Positions 20,990-28,740 are shown, counted from the first letter of the stretch. The stretch is DNA of 64,000 nucleotides from Methylohalomonas lacus (GCF_024808875.1 NZ_JANUCT010000004.1:124001-188000); one strand, 5' to 3'. Numbers and translations are program-made. Notes: a model not told the origin generated them from the letters alone.

Positions 20990-21556
20990 ATGAATACGAT
21001 GAATATACCGAACACGCTGACCTTCCTGCGGATTGCCCTGATCCCGGTGTTCGTACTCGTCTTCTACGCACCGATTCCGTACCAGTATCCCATCGCCAGC
21101 GTGATTTTTATCATCGCGGCGCTGACCGACCTGCTGGACGGCTACCTGGCACGCCGTCTGGACCAGGTCTCGCCGCTGGGCGCCTTTCTCGATCCGGTCG
21201 CCGACAAGCTCATGGTCGCGGTGGTGCTGATCCTGCTCGTGCAGCGTGATCCGTCCGCCTGGATCGCGCTGCCGGCGGCGATTATTGTCGGTCGCGAGAT
21301 CACCATCTCGGCGCTGCGCGAGTGGATGGCCGAACTCGGCGCCCGCAGCAAGGTGGCCGTGTCCGTTTTCGGCAAATTCAAGACCAGCGCACAGATGGTG
21401 GCGCTGGCGCTGCTGGTCTACCAGGTGCCGGCCTACGGCCTGCCGGTGTATGAAATCGGCGTGATACTGCTGTATATTGCCGCCATCCTGACGCTGGTTT
21501 CGATGTGCCAGTACCTCGCCTCAGCGTGGCCGAAGCTGATGGAAAAGTCCCGATAA
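20990..21556 (+). CDS. pgsA: CDP-diacylglycerol-glycerol-3-phosphate 3-phosphatidyltransferase
   Basis: Inner-membrane enzyme (188 residues) making phosphatidylglycerol phosphate, the first step to phosphatidylglycerol and cardiolipin. The CDP-alcohol phosphotransferase motif D-G-x2-A-R-x8-G-x3-D-x3-D is complete in LDGYLARRLDQVSPLGAFLD followed by PVADK. About five membrane helices flank it. The start is ATG 20990 or 20999; the latter gives the more usual MNIPNTLTFLRI. Its place between uvrC and the tRNA-Gly/Cys/Leu cluster copies the E. coli order. Confidence 0.96.
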   Translation: MNTMNIPNTLTFLRIALIPVFVLVFYAPIPYQYPIASVIFIIAALTDLLDGYLARRLDQVSPLGAFLDPVADKLMVAVVLILLVQRDPSAWIALPAAIIVGREITISALREWMAELGARSKVAVSVFGKFKTSAQMVALALLVYQVPAYGLPVYEIGVILLYIAAILTLVSMCQYLASAWPKLMEKSR

Positions 21557-21584
21557 TTCGGCGGCTTATTTGCGTGACTGGTTG

Positions 21585-21612
21585 TTGACAGACGAGCCGC
21601 TATCGCTACAAT
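21585..21612 (+). promoter_or_regulatory. Sigma-70 promoter of the tRNA-Gly/Cys/Leu operon
   Basis: TTGACA at 21585-21590 and TACAAT at 21607-21612 are separated by 16 bases. A start site near 21619 would lie just ahead of tRNA-Gly at 21626. Confidence 0.75.
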
Positions 21613-21625
21613 ATCGGCTCTCTAC

Positions 21626-21701
21626 GCGGGAATAGCTCAGCTGGTAGAGCACAACCTTGCCAAGGTTGGGGTCGCGAGTTCGAATCTCGTTTCCCGCTCC
21701 A
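21626..21701 (+). tRNA. glyW: tRNA-Gly (anticodon GCC)
   Basis: A 76-nt cloverleaf with acceptor GCGGGAA / TTCCCGC, anticodon loop TTGCCAA, T-loop GTTCGAATC and encoded CCA. It corresponds by position to E. coli glyW. Confidence 0.97.
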
Positions 21702-21778
21702 ATTTCGATTGACGTGAAACCCCGGCTCACCGGGGTTTTCGTTTTTATAGGCAGTGCAGTTACAATCCCCCTCCTGAT

Positions 21779-21852
21779 GGCTGGGTGGCAGAGTGGTTAT
21801 GCAGCGGACTGCAAATCCGTGTACGCCGGTTCGATTCCGACCCCAGCCTCCA
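21779..21852 (+). tRNA. cysT: tRNA-Cys (anticodon GCA)
   Basis: A 74-nt tRNA with acceptor GGCTGGG / CCCAGCC, anticodon loop CTGCAAA (GCA), T-loop GTTCGATTC and encoded CCA. It is the positional equivalent of E. coli cysT. Confidence 0.97.
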
Positions 21853-21892
21853 TTTTACTGAAGTTTATCTGTATAGTTACGTTGCCTGATAT

Positions 21893-22337
21893 GCCCGGGT
21901 GGCGAAATTGGTAGACGCAAGGGACTTAAATTAATTTGAGCACCCGTGAGGGAAACCCGCGGTGTGAATGGAGCCAAATTCGGGGAAGTCTCAGCTTCTG
22001 TTCTATACGAGATTTTGTACAGGATGGTGATAATCCCGAGCTAAGCCCCGTCTTCTGTTGTATCCATTATTGTCGATCACCGATCGAAGCTTGATTTATA
22101 CCGATGCAGAAGACTGAGATGAATATTTAGGATCCACTGAATAAGTGCTTTCCTAAACAGATTCAGGGGAAAGTGTAGAGACTTGACGGTTCCTGCCTAC
22201 TTTCCAATGCATGATTGGAACAGGGTAAAGAGAAAGTCCAGACTACAAATGCCTGCACGGCAGCAGTGAAAACTGTAGTAGTAAGAAAATCCCTCGGAGG
22301 CGACTCCGTGCCGGTTCGAGTCCGGCCCCGGGCACCA
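21893..22337 (+). tRNA. leuZ: tRNA-Leu (anticodon TAA) split by a group I intron
   Basis: The exons at 21893-21927 and 22286-22337 join to an 87-nt class II tRNA. The acceptor arms are GCCCGGG / CCCGGGC and the anticodon loop is CTTAAAA (anticodon TAA). The variable arm is CGGAGGCGACTCCG, the T-loop is GTTCGAGTC, and CCA is encoded. The insertion lies between U34 and A35 of the anticodon. The 3' exon doubles as the attachment site of the downstream integrative element. It is the positional equivalent of E. coli leuZ, which has no intron. Confidence 0.93.
21928..22285 (+). ncRNA. Group I self-splicing intron in tRNA-Leu(UAA)
   Basis: A 358-nt intron. P1 forms between CUUAAA (21925-21930) and UUUGAG (21935-21940) and places the conserved U.G wobble at the 5' splice site (U21927, G21938). 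The intron ends with the expected terminal G at 22285. Core elements match the known tRNA-Leu introns: AATCCCGAGCTAAG (Q-like, 22032-22045), AGAGACTTGACGG (R, 22177-22189) and AAGAGAAAGTCC (S, 22228-22239), the last two forming P7. No homing endonuclease frame lies inside. The elements fit subgroup IC3, the type found in the cyanobacterial tRNA-Leu(UAA) gene. Confidence 0.93.
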
Positions 22338-22340
22338 GTT
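22324..22340 (+). other. attL of the integrative element
   Basis: GGCCCCGGGCACCAGTT covers the 3' end of tRNA-Leu and recurs at 38042-38057 with one G missing. Together they delimit a 15.7-kb element. Confidence 0.85.
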
Positions 22341-22442
22341 AAGTATACAGAAAAATCCGCATAGGTCCACGAAACCCGCGCCACACAGGCATTTCAGGCC
22401 GCCTCTTTGTTCTCTTGAGTTCGCAATAATTCGCTTGCAACC

Positions 22443-22510
22443 GGGGTACATTGGGGGTACATTTGGGGGCATATCCTGAGAATTGGGGGTATAAATGCCC
22501 TGGGGGTACA
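22443..22510 (+). repeat. Left-end TTGGGGGTA repeats (likely integrase arm sites)
   Basis: Five close copies of (T)TGGGGGTAC/T lie at 22443, 22451, 22463, 22483 and 22500, between attL and the integrase start. Two more copies lie near attR at 37958 and 37970. This arrangement is what arm-type binding sites of a tyrosine integrase look like. Confidence 0.65.
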
Positions 22511-22514
22511 AATC

Positions 22515-23729
22515 GTGGCCGGTAAACTGACCGACAAGGCTGTTCGCGGAGCCGGTCCACTCGACAGTTCCTATAAGCTGAGTGACGGCGGCGGGTTGTA
22601 CCTGCTCGTTCATGCCAATGGATCAAAGTATTGGCGACTGAAGTATCGCTTCCACGGTAAAGAAAAGACCCTTGCCCTGGGGGTCTATCCTGATGTCAGT
22701 CTCGCCACTGCCCGAGAGGGCCGTGAGGAAGCCAAGAAACTGCTCAAGAATGGGCAGGATCCCAGCCAGCTCAAAAAGCAAGCCCGGCGCACTCAGCACG
22801 AGAATAGCAAGAATACACTGGAGGCGGTCGCTCGCCAGTGGCTTGATGTCCAGAGGGGCCAGTGGACAGAGGGGCATTTGGAGCGCGTCCGCGAATCCCT
22901 CGAGAAAGATATATTCCCGGATCTCGGGGAACGCCCCCTGACCGATATCACCCCGCCGGAATTGTTGATGGCGCTTCGCAAGATTGAAAAGCGGGGTGCC
23001 CTGGAAACCGCCCAGCGGGTCATGCAGCGTACCAGCGCGATCTTCCGTTATGGCATTGCCAGCGGCCTGTGCACTCAGAATCCCGCCTCAGAATTACGCG
23101 GCACCATAAAAACCAAGAAAGCTACCAACATGCCGGCGATGAGTGCCGCCGATCTTCCTGATTTTCTACGCAAGCTAGATGCCTACGAAGGCCGGCCGGA
23201 AACCAAATACGGTCTACAGTTGATCGTGCTTACGTTTGTCCGACCTGGTGAATTGCGCGCTGCCGAGTGGTCTGAATTTAATTTGAAAGATGCAGAATGG
23301 CGCATCCCGGCTGAACGCACAAAAATGAAAACCGAACATATCGTGCCATTGTCTGTTCAAGCCATGGAAGTGATTGAAGCCATGGAGCCGCTAACCGGTC
23401 GCAAGCGTTTTGTCTTCCCGAATCAATCCCGGCCGAAGTTGCCAATGTCAGAGAACACCCTGACTTATGCCTTATACAGAATGGGGTATCACTCGCGTGC
23501 AACGGCTCACGGTTTTCGTGCGACAGCTTCCACGATACTGAACGAACAAGGCTGGCCGCCCGACGTGATAGAACGCCAGTTGGCTCATGCTGAAAGGAAC
23601 AAAGTACGAGCTGCGTACAACAGAGCGCAGTATCTGGCGGAGCGCAGAAAGATGATGCAGGCATGGGCAGATTATTTGGATGCAATAAAGCAGGGCGCCG
23701 AGATAGTACCCATTAGTGCAGGCAAATAA
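22515..23729 (+). CDS. int: P4-type tyrosine integrase
   Basis: Site-specific recombinase (404 residues) that would insert and excise the element at tRNA-Leu. The N-terminal arm-binding domain (LSDGGGLYLLVHANGSKYW, about residues 20-100) and a SAM-like core-binding domain (about 105-200) precede the catalytic domain. The catalytic set is complete: Arg in FVRPGELR (about 242), His-x-x-Arg in HGFR (about 332), His in LAHAE and the nucleophile Tyr in AAYNR. The start is GTG at 22515. It points away from the tRNA, the standard layout for elements of this class. Confidence 0.95.
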   Translation: MAGKLTDKAVRGAGPLDSSYKLSDGGGLYLLVHANGSKYWRLKYRFHGKEKTLALGVYPDVSLATAREGREEAKKLLKNGQDPSQLKKQARRTQHENSKNTLEAVARQWLDVQRGQWTEGHLERVRESLEKDIFPDLGERPLTDITPPELLMALRKIEKRGALETAQRVMQRTSAIFRYGIASGLCTQNPASELRGTIKTKKATNMPAMSAADLPDFLRKLDAYEGRPETKYGLQLIVLTFVRPGELRAAEWSEFNLKDAEWRIPAERTKMKTEHIVPLSVQAMEVIEAMEPLTGRKRFVFPNQSRPKLPMSENTLTYALYRMGYHSRATAHGFRATASTILNEQGWPPDVIERQLAHAERNKVRAAYNRAQYLAERRKMMQAWADYLDAIKQGAEIVPISAGK

Positions 23730-23813
23730 TATTTGCTTGCAGTGAAAACTATTGAGGGCATTTTGATTAGCGGATAGCTTGTTTGCACGTTAACAAGACA
23801 ACAGGTGCAAACA

Positions 23814-24014
23814 ATGACTAACCGACTTATCAGGATGCCAGAGGTGTGCGAAAAAATTGGCATGGGGCGGACCGCTGTTTATGACCTTATGGAGCACAAA
23901 GGATTTCCGAGGCCAGTGCGACTGTCGTCACGGTATGTCGCCTGGTCTGAAGCGGAGGTTGATGAGTGGATCAACCAGCGCTTGGCGGAGCGCGACGATA
24001 CGATTAACGCCTAA
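23814..24014 (+). CDS. AlpA-family transcriptional regulator / excisionase
   Basis: A 66-residue MerR-like winged-helix protein. NRLIRMPEVCEKIGMGRTAV, a Y-x-L-M step and FPRPVRLSSRYVAWSEAEVD are the AlpA signature. In P4-like and related islands AlpA homologues activate integrase or act as excisionase. The ATG at 23814 with AGGTG upstream is preferred over a GTG three codons earlier. It lies 85 bases after the integrase. Its stop abuts a palindrome (24015-24034) that in turn contains the ribosome site of the next gene. Confidence 0.92.
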   Translation: MTNRLIRMPEVCEKIGMGRTAVYDLMEHKGFPRPVRLSSRYVAWSEAEVDEWINQRLAERDDTINA

Positions 24015-24017
24015 TCC

Positions 24018-24031
24018 GTTTCCGGGGAAAC
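24018..24031. promoter_or_regulatory. Island palindrome, copy 1
   Basis: GTTTCCGGGGAAAC, extended here to 9-bp arms (24015-24034, TCC...GGA). Its GGGG doubles as the ribosome site of the ATPase gene starting at 24036, so occupation of the site or a hairpin could switch that gene. Confidence 0.7.
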
Positions 24032-24035
24032 GGAT

Positions 24036-25628
24036 ATGCCAAAAAAAGTCAGGGGGCTGCGTGGGGAGCAGTATGAACAAGCCAAGCATGAAGCGCTGCG
24101 CGGCGAGGCCATCCAGATTGGATCGGATGTGGCCAGAATGATGGACCAGGTGCTCGAATGCCTCGAGGCAAGCCCTGCAGCGAACGTGTACCAGGCCAAC
24201 GGCCAGTTGGTCAGGATCGCCGAACAGCGAGAGCTGCGCCGGCAGTCCGCTGCAATAAAACGTCAGCAGATCACCAAGGTTGTGTCGCCGCATTCGCGGG
24301 ATTCATTGCCAGAGGCATTGGCGCGCGCCGGCGTCCATTTTGAAAAATGGAACGCGAAAGAGAAAGAATACAAACCCACAATGCCACCGCGTGAGCTGAT
24401 CTCTGCATTGCTGGCGGCGCAGAGTTACCCGAAGGTGCCGCCGCTGCAAGGCATCGTGGGTGCGCCCGTGATGCGCTCGGATGGCTCGATATTTGCAACA
24501 CCAGGCTATGATCCCAACACGGCTTTATATTTTTTCGATGATGACGAGATCGCTTGGGAGTTACCAAACAAACCTGAGCTTGTTGATGCCAGGGCGGCAG
24601 TCTGGCGCATCATTGACATATTCGAGACCCTGCCATTCTCGACCGATGGTGACCGATCGGTATTCCTAGCTGCCTTAATGACGCCGTTCATCCGGCACCT
24701 GGTTGTCTCCGCGCCGCTGTTTGCCGTGAGTGCTTCGACCAGCGGGACCGGTAAGTCAATGATCTGCGATATCCCGTCACTCATTTTCACTGGTCAGCGT
24801 GCAGCCATGATGCCACCACCGGCGACGCATGAAGAAGCGGATAAGTTACTGTTTTCCGCTTTGCTGGCCAAGGATTCGATTGTAGTACTGGATAACGTGG
24901 ATCATCCGCTCGAGTCCAATTCGCTGTGTACATATCTGACCTCTGGATCGCTCAAGCAACGTGTGCTGGGTAGTAACACCGAGGTCCATGCCAAGGCCGA
25001 TCTCATTATGTTTGCCAACGGAAACAACTTGGCTCTGGTCGGAGACCTAAATAATAGGGCGCTATCTTGCGAGCTGAGTGTCGATACCGAGCGACCGGAG
25101 ATGCGGTCATTCGATTTTGATCTCAGAGAGCGCGTACTCAATAACCGTGCGAACCTGGTGCGGGACATTCTGACCATATACAAGGCCTGGCATTTGAGCG
25201 GCTGCCCGACACCTAACGGCCTATCTGTGTTCGGACGCTTCGAACACTGGTCTCGGCTTGTACGTGAGCCGCTGGGCTGGGTGGGCTTGAATGATCCATT
25301 GGAGACGCGCACCCGCCTCATGATAGGTGACCCTGAGACAGAGAAGCTCGAGGCAATGTTAACCAGCTGGCACAACGTGTATGGCAGCGAGCGGATCAGT
25401 GTTGCTCAAATCCTGCGTGAGTTAGACACGGATATGGTGTCGCCCGAGATGCAGAACCTGGGAGATGCACTGCAGGACATAGCCGGGGATAAGGTCGGTC
25501 TCAATCGTCACCGGCTCGGAAAGTTCCTGGCGCGCAATCAGGGCCGTATTATCAATGGGTACAGAATCTTAAAGAAAGGTGTTTCAGGAAAAGTTTCACA
25601 GTGGTCAGTAGAGCTACAGGGGGTTTAG
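24036..25628 (+). CDS. P4-like replicative ATPase/helicase
   Basis: A 530-residue protein with a central P-loop ATPase. Walker A is ASTSGTGKSM near residue 240 and Walker B is SIVVLDNVDH near 285, followed by a sensor Asn (LIMFANGNN). The order and spacing resemble the helicase part of island and satellite replication proteins. No clear primase (TOPRIM or PriCT) motif is seen in the N-terminal 200 residues, so it may be helicase-only. The C-terminal ~90 residues (TSWHNVYGSERISVAQILREL) look like a DNA-binding winged helix. An origin-like inverted repeat follows immediately. Confidence 0.8.
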   Translation: MPKKVRGLRGEQYEQAKHEALRGEAIQIGSDVARMMDQVLECLEASPAANVYQANGQLVRIAEQRELRRQSAAIKRQQITKVVSPHSRDSLPEALARAGVHFEKWNAKEKEYKPTMPPRELISALLAAQSYPKVPPLQGIVGAPVMRSDGSIFATPGYDPNTALYFFDDDEIAWELPNKPELVDARAAVWRIIDIFETLPFSTDGDRSVFLAALMTPFIRHLVVSAPLFAVSASTSGTGKSMICDIPSLIFTGQRAAMMPPPATHEEADKLLFSALLAKDSIVVLDNVDHPLESNSLCTYLTSGSLKQRVLGSNTEVHAKADLIMFANGNNLALVGDLNNRALSCELSVDTERPEMRSFDFDLRERVLNNRANLVRDILTIYKAWHLSGCPTPNGLSVFGRFEHWSRLVREPLGWVGLNDPLETRTRLMIGDPETEKLEAMLTSWHNVYGSERISVAQILRELDTDMVSPEMQNLGDALQDIAGDKVGLNRHRLGKFLARNQGRIINGYRILKKGVSGKVSQWSVELQGV

Positions 25629-25730
25629 GGGGTTTTATGTATTTATTTCCTTCTACGCATGGAAAATGTCAGGATAAAGACATTTTATATATATAGAGGG
25701 AAATTGACCCCTGAAACCCCCTAAACCCCC
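25619..25730. other. Candidate replication origin: G-rich inverted repeat around an AT-rich core
   Basis: A 17-base arm at 25619-25635 (GGGGGTTTAGGGGGTTT) is repeated exactly inverted at 25714-25730. The 78 bases between contain an AT-rich run (CATTTTATATATATAG). The C-rich strand reads as tandem AAACCCCC units. It directly follows the replicative ATPase gene, where origins of P4-like elements often lie. The role is inferred. Confidence 0.5.
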
Positions 25731-25757
25731 AAACCAACCTGGGTAAGGAGAAGTGCA

Positions 25758-26009
25758 ATGCACAATGACAACGATGAGTTTGAATTCGGTAAAAAGCCTG
25801 GTGATTTAATCATCGATTCAGGTAGCCCATATTTTACGCTCGAGCACGCAGCCAACATGATGCGACTCTTGGCTGCAGTAGAACCGGAACATATCAGCGA
25901 TGGTAGGGCAGCAACGGCCTATAGCATGTTAGCTAATCACTGTGCCAAGGCTGTTGAATACGCGCACCATCAATTCAGGGAACAGGAGCGTAAGCCGGAG
26001 GCCGCCTAG
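25758..26009 (+). CDS. Small hypothetical island protein
   Basis: An 83-residue acidic protein with good coding character and an AAGGAG before the ATG. The segment FTLEHAANMMRLLAAVEPEHISDGRAATAYSMLANHCAKAVEYAHHQFRE looks entirely helical. There are no membrane segments and no family I can name; small helical proteins like it are common beside island replication genes. Copy 2 of the island palindrome and an otherwise empty 255-base gap follow. Confidence 0.65.
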   Translation: MHNDNDEFEFGKKPGDLIIDSGSPYFTLEHAANMMRLLAAVEPEHISDGRAATAYSMLANHCAKAVEYAHHQFREQERKPEAA

Positions 26010-26123
26010 CTAGCGGGTCCTTCTGGTCCTGCGCGCGCTGCGGTAATCGCGACCGCGGCATGTGTGTAGTCGGCGGGTACCGGGCATGGTGATCGCATGA
26101 ATAGTGGTGAGATCAGTGATCGC

Positions 26124-26137
26124 GTTTCCGGGGAAAC
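26124..26137. promoter_or_regulatory. Island palindrome, copy 2
   Basis: GTTTCCGGGGAAAC in the gap between the small protein gene and the HEPN-like gene, about 137 bases ahead of the latter. Confidence 0.65.
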
Positions 26138-26144
26138 GTAAAGG

Positions 26145-26255
26145 ATGCGGCCAGAAAAATGGGTCCATGCATACGTGATGCATAGCGGCGTTTGGAATTT
26201 GGCAGAAATGTACCGCCGGTGGACTCATCATTCGTTGCTGACACTAAACGCTTAA
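26145..26255 (+). CDS. Possible 36-aa peptide
   Basis: A short frame (begins MRPEKWVHAYVMHSGVWNLA) fills most of the gap before the HEPN-like gene and ends 18 bases ahead of it. It is basic and aromatic. The ribosome site is poor and I know no relative, so it may be chance. Confidence 0.2.
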   Translation: MRPEKWVHAYVMHSGVWNLAEMYRRWTHHSLLTLNA

Positions 26256-26273
26256 GCCACCAAGGTGGTTTCC

Positions 26274-27065
26274 ATGGAAAAATCTAAACCGAACCCGAAT
26301 GACGCCTTTTATAAAAAGGCTGAACAGGCTTTTCGTAGCCTTTTTGATACAGCTTGCACAAAACACGAACTGCACTTCGCTATGGCGCTTATGCCGGAAA
26401 TGCGTGGTATGCAGGACGCCGGTTGGAATACGGCAGCTGAAACCCAGCATGCATTCGATGAGTATCTGGAATTTCTAAGCACACTCGAAGATGGAAGGAT
26501 GAAGTGTCGTATCGCTTTAAGTTTCTATAGCCATATCTCTGAAGCGAGCGGCTTTTATGAAGTACCAAAAAATATGCTGCGAATAGCAGGTGGTCAAAGC
26601 CATGTATTGTGGCCATTTATGGAGCTTGTCCAATCGCATAAACAAACGGGCGCTCAGATTGCGCCAAACGCAAATAAAGTTCTGAAGGATCTCGCCGGAC
26701 ATGCTAAAGAGTTAGGTCTAAACGATCTCGCAGAAATATTTAGAGATGCCTTTGATCCAGATGTGCGGAATGCTTATGTTCATGCCGACTATGTCGTATG
26801 GAATGATGGGCTACGCCTTCCCAAGCGAAATGGTGGGTATGCCAGGAAGATCCCATGGGATGAGTTCACTATTATCTTCGATCGAGGCGTCAATTTTTTT
26901 CACATATTGCGCGAGATAATTAGTGAATATATTCGATCTTATGACCCACCGAAAACAATCAGAGCACGGCTACAACAAGAGCCGGAAGCAGACTGGACAA
27001 TATACTATGATGCTAACTCCGGTGGTTTTGGAGTTACAAGTGGAAAGTATCCTAAGGATACCTGA
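26274..27065 (+). CDS. HEPN-like accessory protein
   Basis: A 263-residue protein, AT-richer than its neighbours. Near residue 164 the sequence RNAYVHADYV contains R-x4-H, the ribonuclease signature of HEPN domains, in a helical context with preceding acidic residues (EIFRDAFDPDV). Such proteins are often RNases in toxin-antitoxin or abortive-infection systems. No nucleotidyltransferase partner gene is next door. The ATG at 26274 with AGGTGG five bases upstream is preferred to GTG 26265. The fold assignment rests on one motif and is tentative. Confidence 0.5.
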   Translation: MEKSKPNPNDAFYKKAEQAFRSLFDTACTKHELHFAMALMPEMRGMQDAGWNTAAETQHAFDEYLEFLSTLEDGRMKCRIALSFYSHISEASGFYEVPKNMLRIAGGQSHVLWPFMELVQSHKQTGAQIAPNANKVLKDLAGHAKELGLNDLAEIFRDAFDPDVRNAYVHADYVVWNDGLRLPKRNGGYARKIPWDEFTIIFDRGVNFFHILREIISEYIRSYDPPKTIRARLQQEPEADWTIYYDANSGGFGVTSGKYPKDT

Positions 27066-27191
27066 CAAGCGATTAGAGATGGACGCGGAAAGTTGCGCGA
27101 CGTTCAAATCTATCGTTCCTTGTAGAACTCTTTGGTGATAAGAGACATGCAATTTGTTATTAATCTTAATATTCACATGGAGGCCAATTAA

Positions 27192-27821
27192 ATGCACAAA
27201 AACAATGTCTCTCGCAGCCCGAAACCACGCAACAATTCATTAACGCCGATTGATAGCACTGATGCGCGACAGGTAGAAATAATTAAGGACGGTCACGAAG
27301 AGGCGCTTAGAAGGGAAGAACTATGGCGCAATAAAGGACTGACCATGCTTGCATCTGGTGACCCAGATGAACGATGGTTAGGAACCATGATGATAGGCCT
27401 CATTGATGATCATGTGGTCAATTACCGTTTTGGAAAAGATGGCAAGCGAACAGGAAAAAAGAGTAGCGATTTTGAACGGCTAATGTTCAAGTACATTTAT
27501 CGATATCTCCCCGGACCTGGAGAGCACAGATTTACACTTAGGTATGCTAAGTCAGGCAGAAAGCAGGAAGAAAAAATAAGGGACTGCTATTTGAAATTGT
27601 TTTCCTATGGCTATTCAGAAAATGATATAGAGTTGATCATGCACTACATCAATGATGGCTACATTGATAAATTTTCTGATTTTGTAAATAAAGACTCTAG
27701 GTTGGTGGATATGTGTGATGAACTTTTTGAAATGGCCGAGACGAACGATAATCAATCACCCAAAAAAGCCCGTTCTATCAAGAAAAGGAAGGAACGGCTG
27801 ATCGAAGAAGGCTTGTTATAA
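27192..27821 (+). CDS. Hypothetical AT-rich island protein
   Basis: A 209-residue basic, soluble protein with a strong GGAGG eight bases before the ATG. It has a disordered N-terminus (about 45 residues), then helical segments (GDPDERWLGTMMIGLIDDHV and DFERLMFKYIYRYLPGPGEH), and a lysine-rich tail (KKARSIKKRKERLIEEG). The tail suggests nucleic-acid contact. I recognise no family. With the HEPN-like gene before it, it forms a markedly AT-rich accessory patch, typical of cargo. Confidence 0.6.
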   Translation: MHKNNVSRSPKPRNNSLTPIDSTDARQVEIIKDGHEEALRREELWRNKGLTMLASGDPDERWLGTMMIGLIDDHVVNYRFGKDGKRTGKKSSDFERLMFKYIYRYLPGPGEHRFTLRYAKSGRKQEEKIRDCYLKLFSYGYSENDIELIMHYINDGYIDKFSDFVNKDSRLVDMCDELFEMAETNDNQSPKKARSIKKRKERLIEEGLL

Positions 27822-27855
27822 TACTGAGTCCGTCGGTTTAATCAGGGGGATTTAA

Positions 27856-28437
27856 ATGCCGCGGCTGACACGGATTCACCAGATCGCGATAGCGGCGACA
27901 CTGCTCTACCTTTGCCTGTACGGCTTTGTATTTTATGACGCCAGCCCCCAGACCGTGGCCGATCGCGTGGCGCTATTCACCGGTTTTTTTACACCGCTGG
28001 CATTAATCTGGGTTGTTGCTGGTTTCTACCAGCAGCGCGAGGCAATCCGCGATACTAGGCGAGCACTGGAACTGTCCGAACGCGCTGAACGGGCTAGGCT
28101 GCGATCCGTACAACCTGTAATCGAAATGATAAAACCACCCGGTAGATATACCGATCACAAACTAGAGCTGAGAAACCACGGCGTGCCGGCAACACAGGTG
28201 GAAATCACTTGTTCGGAAACCGAGCAAATTCACAAGAAGGAATTATTTGGCTATCTTGAGCTCTGGGCCATCCCATGGCCTGACCTGTTCCCCGGCCATG
28301 AGGGCCCGCTGGTATTCCGCATCACCTATTTTGATGCGACCCACGCCCTGCAAACACAGGAATATGTCTACGAAAACGAGCAGTTCACCCGTCGCGGCTC
28401 GCTGCCACTCGACCCGCCCGATAAAGACAATCACTGA
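27856..28437 (+). CDS. Two-helix membrane protein with cytoplasmic domain
   Basis: A 193-residue protein with two N-terminal membrane helices (about 9-28 and 38-58), a short coiled coil (QQREAIRDTRRALELSERAERARL, about 60-85) and a beta-rich C-terminal domain. The layout resembles many uncharacterised island proteins with a hairpin anchor and coiled coil. GGGGG precedes the ATG. GC content returns to the island average here, unlike the two preceding genes. No function can be assigned. Confidence 0.65.
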   Translation: MPRLTRIHQIAIAATLLYLCLYGFVFYDASPQTVADRVALFTGFFTPLALIWVVAGFYQQREAIRDTRRALELSERAERARLRSVQPVIEMIKPPGRYTDHKLELRNHGVPATQVEITCSETEQIHKKELFGYLELWAIPWPDLFPGHEGPLVFRITYFDATHALQTQEYVYENEQFTRRGSLPLDPPDKDNH

Positions 28438-28588
28438 AATGACAGCGTGAGCTCCGAGGTCTGCTGAAGGTGACATTTATCGTTACGACCCTGCAGGCAT
28501 AAGCAGGCCAACGCCATTTCCTCGTACTAGCCGTGCGCAGCTACAGTATCTCAGGGCGCTGTCACCCAAACCCCAACCATAATGCTTT

Positions 28589-28615
28589 ATGCAAGGTAAT
28601 AATATTATCTTGCAT
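28589..28615. promoter_or_regulatory. 27-bp near-perfect palindrome (candidate operator)
   Basis: Two 13-base arms (ATGCAAGGTAATA and its complement with one mismatch) flank a single A. It lies in the 341-base gap ahead of the capsid module and has the size of a repressor or activator operator. A small TCCGCC-ATAA-GGCGGA hairpin follows at 28634-28649. Confidence 0.6.
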
Positions 28616-28683
28616 CTGTTGTTCTTTTCTTAATCCGCCATAAGGCGGAATATAGTAACCGTATCAGTAGTCATGAAATATTT

Positions 28684-28740
28684 GTGCTGCCCCGGAGGTT
28701 TAATACTTTATCCACGCTGGAGTTTCTCCGGGGTCAGCAC
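28684..28740 (+). promoter_or_regulatory. Long hairpin ahead of the head protease gene
   Basis: GTGCTGCCCCGGAG at 28684-28697 pairs with CTCCGGGG-T-CAGCAC at 28726-28740 (14 bp, one bulge) around a 28-base loop, followed by ATTTTT. It could be an attenuator or terminator controlling entry into the structural genes. Confidence 0.6.

Noticed and set aside
22163-22613. Minus-strand frames with GRTRTGTE and GPDSNRHG across tRNA-Leu
   Set aside because: They are the equivalent artefacts of a tRNA-Leu 3' end and overlap the intron and attL.
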